64,000 bases of DNA, taken from positions 1,172,619-1,236,618 of the forward strand of contig NZ_KE136480.1 in the NCBI RefSeq assembly GCF_000407165.1. The letters are read 5' to 3'. This document shows, in pieces, positions 34,649-43,474 of the stretch (positions are counted from its first letter, which is position 1; the number at the start of each line of letters is the position of its first letter). The notes beneath the pieces were generated by a model. That model had not been told where the DNA came from and made no database searches. It saw nothing but the letters and a program-made list of their open reading frames with translations. The position numbers were made by a program, and so were the translations under genes. This DNA is from Enterococcus haemoperoxidus ATCC BAA-382 (lineage in GTDB: Bacteria > Bacillota > Bacilli > Lactobacillales > Enterococcaceae).

Positions 34649-35710
34649 ATGATTCATCGCTATATAGAAGTAACAGGCTCAGCATTTGAACGTGGGGTCA
34701 AAATCGGCGAAGTGCTAAAAATGCAGATCGAAACAAACTTATCTAGTCAAAAATTATTTTATAAAGATTCAACTGAAATCATTACCAAATGGTTGGAAAA
34801 AGCGCAGGTATATCTTGACTATACAGAAAAATTTGCACCAGATGTGGCTGCTGAAATGCGGGGTGTTGCGAAAGGAAGCGGTGTGGATTTTCAAGAAATT
34901 TTGTATTTGTATACTGTTTATGAACGATCATTTTTTGACGAATTGATCAGTGACAAATGTACCTCATTTGCAGCGAAAGGAAATGCTACTTTTGACGGGT
35001 CCGTGATATGTGGTCAAACGAATGATGAACGTCTTGATGAATACCGTTCTGAGGTCGATTGTGTTGTACATCATCACGATAGTGAATCTGATTTTGAATC
35101 ATTGATTTATAGTCATCCAGGTATTCCCGCTTATATGGGCATGAATAATTATGGCTTAGCTGTGATGTGGACGTATATCGATAATGGTCAGCGCAAAGAG
35201 GGCGTTCCTACAGCTGGAATTATTAGAGAGCTACTTAATAAAAAAAGCTTAAAAGAAGCACGCGAGTATCTTTACAGTGTTCCTCATGCAGTGCCAAATC
35301 AGTTTAGTTTATCTCATACAACTGAAGGGATCGCAAGTTTTGAATGTTTTCCAAATAAGATTTATGAGCATGAGCCAGCAGATGTGATGATCCATGCGAA
35401 TCATAATAGTATTGCGTTAGAGGAACCAGAAGAAGGTGGTTCTAAAACATCTCATTCTCGTTTTGAAGCGATGGAAGCGATCGTTAGTGAAAATTATGGT
35501 ATTATCGATGCGGAGCTAGGGAAACAGTTTTTAGCAAATCATCGTAATTTTCCAAAAAGCGTCTGTAATCATCCATCACCAGAACACCCACTATCAAAAT
35601 CATTGGCATCGATGGTCTTTGATTTAGGCAAAGGTGAGATGCATTTAGCTTTTGGGAATGCTTGTGAGCAGCCGTTTTATACGTATCGATTCAAGCAATG
35701 GTTTGGATAA
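34649..35710 (+). CDS. C45-family autoproteolytic Ntn-hydrolase (acyltransferase/amide hydrolase)
   Basis: 353 aa. The family is seen from SAFERGVKIG near the start and DKCTSFAA, in which Cys104 would become the N-terminal nucleophile after self-cleavage. Further blocks: CGQTNDE, YMGMNNYGLAVMWTY and HANHNSI. C45 enzymes include the penicillin acyl-CoA:6-APA acyltransferase and amide hydrolases such as carcinine hydrolase. In Firmicutes their substrates are mostly unknown. No signal peptide, so cytosolic. AAAAGGTGGAG precedes the ATG. Cotranscribed with the peptide-binding lipoprotein. Confidence 0.82.
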   Translation: MIHRYIEVTGSAFERGVKIGEVLKMQIETNLSSQKLFYKDSTEIITKWLEKAQVYLDYTEKFAPDVAAEMRGVAKGSGVDFQEILYLYTVYERSFFDELISDKCTSFAAKGNATFDGSVICGQTNDERLDEYRSEVDCVVHHHDSESDFESLIYSHPGIPAYMGMNNYGLAVMWTYIDNGQRKEGVPTAGIIRELLNKKSLKEAREYLYSVPHAVPNQFSLSHTTEGIASFECFPNKIYEHEPADVMIHANHNSIALEEPEEGGSKTSHSRFEAMEAIVSENYGIIDAELGKQFLANHRNFPKSVCNHPSPEHPLSKSLASMVFDLGKGEMHLAFGNACEQPFYTYRFKQWFG

Positions 35711-35712
35711 AT

Positions 35713-35757
35713 AAAAAACATACTAAGATTAGAGGGGAAACTTAGTATGTTTTTTTA
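35713..35757 (+). terminator. Intrinsic terminator after C45 hydrolase gene
   Basis: AAAAAACATACTAAG pairs with CTTAGTATGTTTTTT around a 13-nt loop. Confidence 0.92.
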
Positions 35758-35962
35758 GTCTTCTTCTTCCTAAAATTCATTTGAAATCGTGTTGTATGGC
35801 CCGGTCCTTTTTTGACACCATCATACAAAGTAAGAATTTTTCAAGATAGTCAATTGAATCAATCAGATTGAAATCTCTCCTTATTTTACAAGACGAATTA
35901 ATTTCAATCTTACAAGAATGGGTTCATACTGATTATTAAAGAGGGAATGGGAGGAAGAATAT

Positions 35963-37009
35963 ATGAATGAAAACAAACAAATGAAAGCAGTCGGTTTTTT
36001 TGAAGGTTTACCAATTAAAAATGAAGCAAGTTTTATGGACGAGTACAAAACGATTCCACTACCAGGTCCTCAAGATATTCTTGTGAAAGTCAAAGCTGTT
36101 TCCATAAATCCCGTCGATACGAAATTAAGACAAGCGGCAAAAAAACAAACACAATTAACGGTCTTGGGATTTGATGGTGTTGGAGAAGTCGTCTCTGTCG
36201 GTGAAAATGTTAGTAAATTTACTACTGGTGATCGTGTTTTTTATGCTGGAACAACAAAACGTGCGGGCAGTAATCAAGAATTTCAACTAGTCAACGAAGG
36301 AATTGCCGCCTTAGCTCCTAAAAATTTAAGTGATGAAGAAGCGGCGGCCTTGCCATTAACATCATTGACAGCATACGAGTTATTGTTTGATAAATTCGGA
36401 CTGATTCCAAAAGAGAATGCGAATCAAGGGAAAACGATTTTAGTGATCAATGGAGCAGGTGGTGTTGGATCGATTTTAAATCAGCTTGCTCATTGGGCCG
36501 GGCTAACGGTGTACGCTACAGCGAGTCCCGCAAATTTTGACTGGTTAAAAAAACTTGGTGTAGATTACCCAATCGATTATCATCAAGATCTCAAACAAAG
36601 CTTAGAAAAATTAGGGATTCACACAGTCGATTATGCGGCGGTTTTATTCAATATCCTTCCATATTTTAACGATATCTCTGAACTGATCGCCCCTTTTGGA
36701 CATATTGGAACGATCGTTGGTTTAGATGGGAATTTAGATATCAGTCAACTGAAAAATAGGTCTGTCAGCTTTGACTGGGAGTATATGTTTGCTAAAACAG
36801 ATTTTAATGATCAAATTGAAACACAAGGAGCAGCACTATCCTTGATCGCTCAACTTGCAGAAGCTGGAAAGATAGTAGCAACGGTGGGTAAGGCTTATAC
36901 CGATGGAATTAATGCAGCGAATTTGAAAAAAGCGACAGAAGATGTTGAATCAGGTCATATGAGAGGGAAAGTCATAGTAAGTGGACTATTTAATGGACAG
37001 CCGGAATAA
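35963..37009 (+). CDS. Zinc-type alcohol dehydrogenase-like / quinone oxidoreductase family protein
   Basis: 348 aa medium-chain dehydrogenase of the ZADH/quinone-reductase branch. VSINPVDTKLRQ, VLGFDGVGEVVSVGENV and FTTGDRVFYAG form the GroES-like N-terminal domain. ILVINGAGGVGSILNQLAHW is the NADP-binding Rossmann loop. The zinc-ligand cysteines of true alcohol dehydrogenases are absent. It probably reduces quinones or enones with NADPH. GGGAGG lies 10 nt before ATG. Transcribed alone, with a strong terminator after it. Confidence 0.87.
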   Translation: MNENKQMKAVGFFEGLPIKNEASFMDEYKTIPLPGPQDILVKVKAVSINPVDTKLRQAAKKQTQLTVLGFDGVGEVVSVGENVSKFTTGDRVFYAGTTKRAGSNQEFQLVNEGIAALAPKNLSDEEAAALPLTSLTAYELLFDKFGLIPKENANQGKTILVINGAGGVGSILNQLAHWAGLTVYATASPANFDWLKKLGVDYPIDYHQDLKQSLEKLGIHTVDYAAVLFNILPYFNDISELIAPFGHIGTIVGLDGNLDISQLKNRSVSFDWEYMFAKTDFNDQIETQGAALSLIAQLAEAGKIVATVGKAYTDGINAANLKKATEDVESGHMRGKVIVSGLFNGQPE

Positions 37010-37130
37010 GCAGCTGATCATGTTATATAGAGTAAAAAGTGATTTGTTTAGGTAGCTATTTTACCGTGAGTAGCTTGCTTGTGATTCCTAAATGTCAAAC
37101 TAGTGCTTCAAATTCAACTCGGTAATGAAA

Positions 37131-37184
37131 AAGGCAAGAGCCAACAAAAGTATTTGTACACTTTTGTTGGCTCTTGACTTTTTT
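37131..37184. terminator. Bidirectional terminator between oxidoreductase and surface-protein genes
   Basis: CAAGAGCCAACAAAAG pairs perfectly with CTTTTGTTGGCTCTTG around a 10-nt loop, with flanking A and T tracts. Confidence 0.93.
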
Positions 37185-37197
37185 GATTATGAAACGT

Positions 37198-39120
37198 TTA
37201 TTTTTCTTGTCTTACTTTTTTTAGCACAAACTGATAATTTACGAATCCGATAAGACAAAGACCAAGGAATAACCAAATATAGTTGTAATGTTCGCCAGTA
37301 ACAGGAAGTCTCTTTTTAGCCGAAGCAATAAAATTAGTATTTGTTTTTGGTGAGTGGCTGTTTTGAGACGCAATGGCTACTTGCTCTGTTGAATTTTTTG
37401 TTTCGGAAGAATCCGTTGATGTAGTAGGGTCTGTTTTATCATCTTTAGTATAAACATAAGTTACAATCTGATCTTCTTGGGTAAATGTACCTGTAGTGTC
37501 GCCTTTGACTTCTTTCAAAGTGTACCCTTTGAATGTAAGTTGTTGTGTTGTGAAAGTTTCTCCAACTTCACCAGTTTGCTCCAAAGCTGGTTCATGAAGT
37601 GGTTTATTATCTGTATCCACATAATGAACAGTCACTTTGCCTAATAATTCAATGATTGGTTTGTATTGTTTATACACAAACGTCACTGTTTGTTCTTGAT
37701 CAGAAAAACTGCCGGTGGCATTAGCAGGTATTTCAGTTAGCTCATAATTAGGAATGAGTGGAGCTGGGATCTCAAACGTTTGACCAACTAAGCCTGAACG
37801 TGTTTCACTAGGCAGTAATAATTTCCCGTCAGTATCCTGATATTGAATCGTTACAGGTTTACCATCATCAAGAACGTTGAATTGATGTAAATAAGTTCCT
37901 GATGATATCGCATAAAAAGTAAAGCCAGGTGGTTGAGCGTAAGAGCCTGCTGGATTGTTTAAACGAGCATTGTATTCAAAGCTGGAAAGGTTTGCAAATT
38001 CATCTTCTGTGACGCCAGAAATCTTGATCCCTTCATCAGTGATTTGTAAACGATTTGCAGGTAATTGTGTACCGTTAAAATCAAGATAAGTATTGCTGGC
38101 AGAATTTGATGTGGTGAATGGTGGAACATGGCCATCAAAATTTGTCAGTCTGTTTGGCATCATAGAAAAGGGTATGAATAAAGTTTGTTGTTCAAAATCA
38201 TAATTTAATGTAGAACGACCAATTGTAGTTGGTAGATCATTTCGACCTGTATTTTGTCCGAATGCTGCTAGATCGTTAAGAGCAGGAAACTCGTTGATTA
38301 CCGTGAAATCTGTGATACCACAAAACTGAACCGAAAGTGACTTTAGATTAGGAAGTACTTTAAATGGAGCGATCGTCGTAATGTTCATATTGGAATCCAT
38401 GTAAATCCGTGTTAATGATGTTAACTGAGCAATTTTAGGCAAGATATCGTCATCAATACTTGTAGAGCCTAAACTAAGATTTGTCAGTCCAGTATTGTTG
38501 CTTAAGTCAGGGAAGTTAGCACTACTTAAACTCTTCGTTTGAAGCGTGACAAAGGTTAAAGAAGATAGTTGTTCTAACGGGCTAAAATCAGTTATATTAT
38601 TCGTTGTATTCATATAAATAGAACTTAAATTTGTTGCATGTTCTAATCCAGAAAGCGTACTTATTTCAGCTGAATTAAGGGAAAGATTCGTTAGACGTTC
38701 CATGTCTGCTTGAGTCAATTCACTGTCGCTAGGTAACCCTAGAGTCGATAAAATCGCTTGTTTCAAAATTGGATCAGCAATCGTGATAGTATCAGCTTTA
38801 GGAGTAATAAAGGCAACGGCTGGTTCTTCAGTAGTTTTAGAATCTGACGTTGAAACTGTGGTATCGCTCTCAACTGAAGTCGTTGATACAGTTGGCTCTT
38901 CAAAAGCAGAATTTTCTGAAGTTGTAGAAGATTTTAGCGTTGTTTCTGTCGTTTCTAAGTCTTTTTTTGTTTGAGATGGAGTTGTTTGTTCATTTGCGGA
39001 TGTGCTATCTTCCGCAAAAACAAAAGACGATGTTAGAAATAACGGAGCCAATAAAGCAAAAATCATGGCTGTCTGGATCGTCTTTCTCTTATGTATTAGT
39101 GTTCTGTGCCTGTTTTTCAT
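37198..39120 (-). CDS. LPXTG-anchored LRR / MucBP surface protein
   Basis: 640 aa from ATG 39120-39118 (GGAGG 7 nt upstream; the frame also contains an earlier ATG that overlaps this SD). Signal peptide with hydrophobic core TAMIFALLAPLFLTSSFVFA. A Thr/Ser-rich stalk follows (about 30-105). Leucine-rich repeats (about 110-290) read like internalin LRRs: LTNLSLNSAEISTLSGLEHA, LSSLTFVTLQTKSLSS. Two MucBP repeats (about 425-560) contain YQDTDGKLL and YVDTDNKPL and end VTFVYK / VTYVYT. The C-terminus has LPVTG, a hydrophobic helix and a KKVRQEK tail for sortase anchoring. Probably an adhesin; ligand unknown. Confidence 0.9.
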   Translation of the reverse strand: MKNRHRTLIHKRKTIQTAMIFALLAPLFLTSSFVFAEDSTSANEQTTPSQTKKDLETTETTLKSSTTSENSAFEEPTVSTTSVESDTTVSTSDSKTTEEPAVAFITPKADTITIADPILKQAILSTLGLPSDSELTQADMERLTNLSLNSAEISTLSGLEHATNLSSIYMNTTNNITDFSPLEQLSSLTFVTLQTKSLSSANFPDLSNNTGLTNLSLGSTSIDDDILPKIAQLTSLTRIYMDSNMNITTIAPFKVLPNLKSLSVQFCGITDFTVINEFPALNDLAAFGQNTGRNDLPTTIGRSTLNYDFEQQTLFIPFSMMPNRLTNFDGHVPPFTTSNSASNTYLDFNGTQLPANRLQITDEGIKISGVTEDEFANLSSFEYNARLNNPAGSYAQPPGFTFYAISSGTYLHQFNVLDDGKPVTIQYQDTDGKLLLPSETRSGLVGQTFEIPAPLIPNYELTEIPANATGSFSDQEQTVTFVYKQYKPIIELLGKVTVHYVDTDNKPLHEPALEQTGEVGETFTTQQLTFKGYTLKEVKGDTTGTFTQEDQIVTYVYTKDDKTDPTTSTDSSETKNSTEQVAIASQNSHSPKTNTNFIASAKKRLPVTGEHYNYIWLFLGLCLIGFVNYQFVLKKVRQEK

Positions 39121-39463
39121 ATGTTTTTCCTCCATGGTTCATAATAGGTGTGTGTTGATAATAAAAGAATATTATCACAAATCATTTTATCATAAAAATA
39201 TGAATAAAATTCATTAATTATTTAAAAAAGTATATAATTATGTTATAAAAATCTTTTAATACTTATTTTCATGGGTTTTTGAAGTTTTTTATAATTAAAT
39301 TTAAATTAAAAAATGTTCAGTTGCGGCTCGGATTAAAAAGATGACAAGATTTTGACGAGTAGCTTATAATAAAGTGAATTGATATGGAAAAGTGCACGGT
39401 CAGCGGAGTGGAACGTTATTGTTATACGCTCCCATTTAGTTTTTAGAATAAGGAGTACAAAAA
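39121..39463. promoter_or_regulatory. Divergent region between surface-protein gene and queG
   Basis: 343 bp, very A/T rich on the left. For queG I see ATGACA-18 nt-TATAAT (39341-39370). After it is a small hairpin GGAGTG/CGCTCC (about 39415-39445), then the AAGGAG SD. I found no preQ1 riboswitch. Confidence 0.5.
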
Positions 39464-40609
39464 ATGACATTAAAACAAAAAATAATAGAGGAAAGTAAAC
39501 GTTTAGGGATCGATAAAATCGGTTTTGCTTCAGCGGAACCTTTTTATGAACTAGAAGATTCGTTGAAAGAACAAAAAGAACTCGGGTTTAATTCAGGATT
39601 TGAGCATCAAGTGATCGAAGAACGGATCTATCCAGAAAAAACATTTGAAAATCCGAAAACAATTATTTCCATTGCCTTGGCTTATCCAACAAAAATTGAA
39701 GGGAAAGTACCGAGAGATGAAAAAAGAGGAATGTTCGCTCGGGCTTCTTGGGGAATTGATTATCACGATGTTTTGCGCGACCGATTAGGAAAGTTGATTG
39801 AGTTTATTCACTCGCAAGCCCAAAACTTAGAAGAAACGGAAAGTTGGCGTTTTGCCCCCCAAGTAGATACAGGAGAATTAGTGGATGTGGCGGTTGCTCA
39901 ACGTGCTGGCTTAGGGTTTATTGGAAGAAATGGGTTGTTGATCACAGAAGAATTTGGTTCTTTTGTTTATTTAGGAGAAATTGTAACGAATATTGATTTT
40001 GAAGTAGATAAACCAGTCCCCTTTGGCTGTGGTGATTGTACGCGTTGTGTAACGGCATGTCCTACACAAGCACTGTTAGGCAACGGCAGTATGAACGCAA
40101 AAAAATGTTTATCTTATCAAACACAAACAAAAGAGATGATGCCAGAAGAATATCGGAAAAAAATGCATAATGTCATCTATGGCTGCGATATTTGTCAGCT
40201 GGTTTGTCCTTATAATAGAGGGAAAGACTTTCACTTTCATAAAGAAATGGAACCAGAAGTTGAAACTGTTTACCCTAAGTTAAAACCAATGTTAAGTATG
40301 TCGAATAAAGAATTTAAAACTCAGTTTGGACATCTATCAGGTTCTTGGCGAGGGAAAAAGCCACTCCAGAGAAATGCGTTGATTGCCCTAGCAAATTTAG
40401 GAGATCGAAGTGCATTGCCGGAAATTTTAGTTTGTGCAAAAGAAGATGTTCGACCTGTGATTAGGGGAACAGCGGCTTGGGCAATTGGAAAATTAGGGAA
40501 CAAAGAAGCAGAAAAATGGCTCAATGTTTTAAATGAGTTGTTGGAGATAGAGCCAGAAGAAGAAGTACTAGTAGAAATAAAGAATGCAATTAAACAGCTA
40601 GAAAAGTAG
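39464..40609 (+). CDS. queG: Epoxyqueuosine reductase
   Basis: 381 aa. It performs the last step of queuosine synthesis in tRNA: reduction of epoxyqueuosine with cobalamin and two 4Fe-4S clusters. The cluster motifs are [16 protein letters not shown] and [15 protein letters not shown], two CxxCxxCxxxCP sets. [20 protein letters not shown] and [11 protein letters not shown] are conserved QueG blocks. The C-terminal ~90 residues are a HEAT-like repeat ([14 protein letters not shown]), as in the longer Firmicute form. AAGGAG is 9-10 nt before ATG. Confidence 0.96.
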   Translation: MTLKQKIIEESKRLGIDKIGFASAEPFYELEDSLKEQKELGFNSGFEHQVIEERIYPEKTFENPKTIISIALAYPTKIEGKVPRDEKRGMFARASWGIDYHDVLRDRLGKLIEFIHSQAQNLEETESWRFAPQVDTGELVDVAVAQRAGLGFIGRNGLLITEEFGSFVYLGEIVTNIDFEVDKPVPFGCGDCTRCVTACPTQALLGNGSMNAKKCLSYQTQTKEMMPEEYRKKMHNVIYGCDICQLVCPYNRGKDFHFHKEMEPEVETVYPKLKPMLSMSNKEFKTQFGHLSGSWRGKKPLQRNALIALANLGDRSALPEILVCAKEDVRPVIRGTAAWAIGKLGNKEAEKWLNVLNELLEIEPEEEVLVEIKNAIKQLEK

Positions 40610-40628
40610 GTTTTTAGTATATAGAAAA

Positions 40629-40806
40629 AGAGGCCGAGACAAAAGCGTTTAGCTCCGAGAAATAAGTGGGAATTCACGAAAATTGCTTTTCAAATTTTTG
40701 TGAATTTCAGCTTATTTATGAAGGAGCTGCTTTTTTCTCGCCGTTTATTCGGATTTAGAGCGCGAAACAAAACTGTTTCTTAGTTTTGTTTCGCGCTCTT
40801 TTTGAT
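40629..40806 (+). repeat. Long imperfect palindrome and terminator (intergenic element)
   Basis: Begins GAGGCCGAGACAAAAGC, resembling the GAGGCTGGGACAAAA phrase often seen in intergenic repeats of Firmicutes. From 40641 to 40734 it folds on itself through successive arms AAAAGC/GCTTTT, AGCTCC/GGAGCT, AAATAAG/CTTATTT and AATTCAC/GTGAATT. A perfect 17-bp terminator stem (40758-40798) closes the unit. It separates queG from the convergent three-TM gene. Confidence 0.7.
40758..40803. terminator. Bidirectional terminator after queG and after the three-TM gene
   Basis: GAGCGCGAAACAAAACT pairs perfectly with AGTTTTGTTTCGCGCTC around a 7-nt loop, followed by five Ts. Confidence 0.92.
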
Positions 40807-40821
40807 AGTCAAAGAATAATA

Positions 40822-41121
40822 TTAAGCTTTTGCAGCTTCTTTTGGTTCGCGGCCTAAAATAGCTTGTAAAACTGTTAACACACCATATGAAGCTAAAATA
40901 GTGTAAATCAAGCTTGAATAAGTTAAGATATCGAAATCCCACGTTTTGTAAATGACTAAAACAATTGCTAAAACAATACCTGCAAGAACGTTGAAGAATG
41001 CAAACGCCCATAGATTTCCATTTTCTTTACGTGAAAGATAGTAAATTGAAAACCATAGACTCAAGACACCCCAAGCAATGCAGACTAAAATAGCTGCCCA
41101 ATAAATAATAAATGCTACCAC
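40822..41121 (-). CDS. Small three-helix membrane protein, unknown function
   Basis: 99 aa with three hydrophobic helices: IIYWAAILVCIAWGVLSLWF, AFFNVLAGIVLAIVLVIY and LIYTILASYGVLTVLQAIL. The loop SRKENGNLW lies between the first two, and the tail GREPKEAAKA is charged. I do not recognise a family. A GAGGTGAAAC SD lies before the ATG on this strand. It has its own terminator downstream and faces away from the sirtuin gene. Confidence 0.75.
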   Translation of the reverse strand: MVAFIIYWAAILVCIAWGVLSLWFSIYYLSRKENGNLWAFAFFNVLAGIVLAIVLVIYKTWDFDILTYSSLIYTILASYGVLTVLQAILGREPKEAAKA

Positions 41122-41346
41122 GAAGTTTCACCTCACTTTTATACATTAGTATTCTATCACGTTCTCTTTTGTTTGTCATGAAAAGACAGTGAAAAACCTA
41201 ACATTCTTAACAGCTTCTCACTTGTTTTTAGTCCGTATATTCGTGTTTATAAATAGTGTTTCAACGCTGAAGAATAATCTATTTCTTTTCATTTTATTTT
41301 CTCTCTACTCCTTATTTACGTTATAATACACTTAGTAGGAGATGAA

Positions 41347-42054
41347 ATGATGCAAACAATTGATAAAGAGAAAGCTGTATCCATGATCGAGCAAGCTGAA
41401 AAGATCACATTCTTGACAGGTGCCGGTGTTTCCACTGCTTCTGGAGTGCCTGATTATCGCTCGTTGTTCGGAATTTATACTGGAATCGAACGACCTGAAT
41501 ATTTGCTAAGTCAAACATGTTTACTTGAAGAACCAAAGAAATTTTATTCATTTGTGCAAACAATGTATCATCCGAACGCCAAACCAAATACCATTCACAA
41601 AAAAATGGCAGAATTGGAAAAATCTAAAAACATATGGGTTATTTCACAAAATGTAGACGGACTTCATAAGGCGGCAGGCACACAACATTTAGTTGATTTT
41701 CATGGAGATTTATATGATTGTTACTGCACAAGATGTGGACAAAAAGTTTCCGCAAAAACATATTTATTCTCTGATAGACATGATCAATGCGGTGGCCAGA
41801 TTCGTCCTAATATCGTATTGTATGAAGAAGGTTTAAAAGAACAAGCAATTGCTACATCGATTGAGGCTGTTTCTAAAGCTGAATTGATCGTAATTGTAGG
41901 AACTAGTTTTCAAGTACATCCGTTTTGTTATTTGATCCATTATGCATCAGATACTTCGGAGATTTTAGTGATCAACGAATCCGCAGTTCAATTAAATAGA
42001 GAAGCTTATTTTTTAAAAGAAGATGCCGTAAAGGTTTTCGAAAATATAGTATAG
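41347..42054 (+). CDS. Sirtuin-family NAD-dependent protein deacylase
   Basis: 235 aa. TFLTGAGVSTASGVPDYR is the NAD-binding GAGxSxxSGxPDYR motif. ISQNVDGLHKAAG carries the catalytic region and VDFHGDLYDCYC the active-site His. VGTSFQVHPF closes the NAD pocket. The zinc module is unusual: CTRC is intact, but the second pair is HDQC where family members have CxxC, so one ligand would be His. The protein probably removes acyl groups from lysines at the cost of NAD+. GGAG precedes ATG 41347 (41350 is also possible). It heads a cluster with an acetyltransferase and the NAD regulator NiaR. Confidence 0.88.
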   Translation: MMQTIDKEKAVSMIEQAEKITFLTGAGVSTASGVPDYRSLFGIYTGIERPEYLLSQTCLLEEPKKFYSFVQTMYHPNAKPNTIHKKMAELEKSKNIWVISQNVDGLHKAAGTQHLVDFHGDLYDCYCTRCGQKVSAKTYLFSDRHDQCGGQIRPNIVLYEEGLKEQAIATSIEAVSKAELIVIVGTSFQVHPFCYLIHYASDTSEILVINESAVQLNREAYFLKEDAVKVFENIV

Positions 42055-42066
42055 AGGAGTTTTAAC

Positions 42067-42909
42067 ATGGAAGAAATAAAATCAGAACGACAAAAAATGA
42101 TTGATGGCGAACTTTATTTTGCTGGTGACCCAGAGTTAGCAACCGCTCGTAAGTTTGCTAGGGAACAAATGAAGTTGATCAACAAAGAAGAAGACAGTCA
42201 AATTCGTCGTCAATTAGTGGAAGAAACATTTGGAACTACTGGTACTGGCAGTTACATTGAACCGTCGATCAGTTTTGATTATGGGTTTAATATCCATGTT
42301 GGTAAAAACTTTTATGCGAATTTTAACAGTATCTTTCTAGATATATGTCCGATTACGATTGGGGATAACTGTATGTTTGGACCAAATGTTCAATTGTATG
42401 CAGCAACGCATCCTTTGCATCCAGTCAAAAGAAATAGCGGATTGGAATACGGAAAGCCGATTACAATGGGGGATAACGTTTGGCTTGGAGGCGGCGTTGT
42501 AATCACTCCAGGTGTGACTTTAGGCGATAACGTTGTAGTAGCAGCCGGTTCAGTCGTAACAAAATCATTTCCAGATAATTGTGTGATCGGCGGCAATCCA
42601 GCGAAAATCCTCAAAGAAATCGAATTGGATGAAAAAAAACAATCTCCCTTAACCGTTCAACGAAGTAAAATCGATACGCTGGACAAAAAAATTGTCGCAT
42701 TATTAGAAGAACGTATGGATGCAATAGAAGCAATCGTCACAATCAAAAAAACGGCTGATAAGCAAATCCTAGACGCATCAAGAGAGCAAGAAGTATTGGG
42801 AAAAATCGCTACTTATATTAAAAATGATGCGTATAAAGATGTGATCAAAGAAACGTATCAAGGAATTATGGATGCGTCAAAGAAGTTTCAGCAAAAGCAA
42901 ATGGATTAA
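42067..42909 (+). CDS. Sugar O-acetyltransferase fused to chorismate mutase domain
   Basis: 280 aa, GAGG 8 nt before ATG. Residues 1-190 are a maltose/galactoside acetyltransferase: N-terminal MIDGELYFAGDPEL, then left-handed beta-helix hexapeptides with GPNVQLYAATHPLHP (catalytic His), DNVWLGGGVVITPGVTLGDN and GNPAKILKEI. Such enzymes normally end here. The remaining ~85 residues read as an AroQ chorismate mutase: RSKIDTLDKKIVALLEERMD, IKKTADKQILDASREQEVL, ending IMDASKKFQQKQ. The Arg, Lys and Glu positions of an AroQ site look present. It is an uncommon fusion; the gene shows no stop or frameshift at the joint. Confidence 0.85.
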   Translation: MEEIKSERQKMIDGELYFAGDPELATARKFAREQMKLINKEEDSQIRRQLVEETFGTTGTGSYIEPSISFDYGFNIHVGKNFYANFNSIFLDICPITIGDNCMFGPNVQLYAATHPLHPVKRNSGLEYGKPITMGDNVWLGGGVVITPGVTLGDNVVVAAGSVVTKSFPDNCVIGGNPAKILKEIELDEKKQSPLTVQRSKIDTLDKKIVALLEERMDAIEAIVTIKKTADKQILDASREQEVLGKIATYIKNDAYKDVIKETYQGIMDASKKFQQKQMD

Positions 42910-42928
42910 GAGGACAGGAGGAATCTGA

Positions 42929-43447
42929 ATGGATGGCGTAAAAAGGCGAGAAGCGATTTTACTTGAATTAGAATCAGCAGAAAAGCCCATCAGTGCCAGT
43001 CGTTTTGCCCAAAAATTTAAAGTCAGCCGCCAAATCGTGGTTGGGGATGTTGCACTCTTAAGAGCAGCGGGATATGAAATTATCGCAACTGCTAGAGGCT
43101 ATTTACTTGAATTTGAAAAGGATAAAGAGGGGATTATCCGAAAAATAGCTTGCCAACATATGCCGAATCAAACAGAAGATGAACTAATGACGATAGTATC
43201 ATTAGGTGGGGAAATAATCGATGTAGTGGTGGAACATCCAATTTATGGTGAATTAACTGGGGGACTGCACATTCGTACTGAAAAAGAAGTGAAAGAGTTT
43301 GCTGAATCTTATAAAAAACGCACTGCTTCACTATTGTCTGAGCTAACTGGAGGTCTTCATTTGCATACGATACGTTGTGAAAATGAAGACATCTTTAAAC
43401 AAATCAAAGAAGATTTGGCACAAAAAGGCATTTTGTACAATGGTTAA
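42929..43447 (+). CDS. niaR: NAD biosynthesis transcriptional repressor NiaR
   Basis: 172 aa. An N-terminal HTH_11 domain (RREAILLELESAEKPISASR, then FAQKFKVSRQIVVGDVALLR) is followed by a 3H domain with the conserved histidines in ACQHMPNQTEDEL, VVEHPIYGEL and GGLHIRTE / GGLHLHTI. NiaR (YrxA) represses niacin uptake and NAD synthesis genes when nicotinic acid is present. Its position behind the NAD-consuming sirtuin gene suggests a small NAD-related operon. GGAGG is 7 nt before ATG. Confidence 0.93.
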   Translation: MDGVKRREAILLELESAEKPISASRFAQKFKVSRQIVVGDVALLRAAGYEIIATARGYLLEFEKDKEGIIRKIACQHMPNQTEDELMTIVSLGGEIIDVVVEHPIYGELTGGLHIRTEKEVKEFAESYKKRTASLLSELTGGLHLHTIRCENEDIFKQIKEDLAQKGILYNG

Positions 43448-43474
43448 TAAAAAATGAGAGAGTTGGAACTAAAT

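Noticed and set aside
40610..40821. Insertion sequence remnant
   Set aside because: There is no transposase fragment, no target-site duplication that I can see, and the stems are explained by an intergenic repeat plus terminator.
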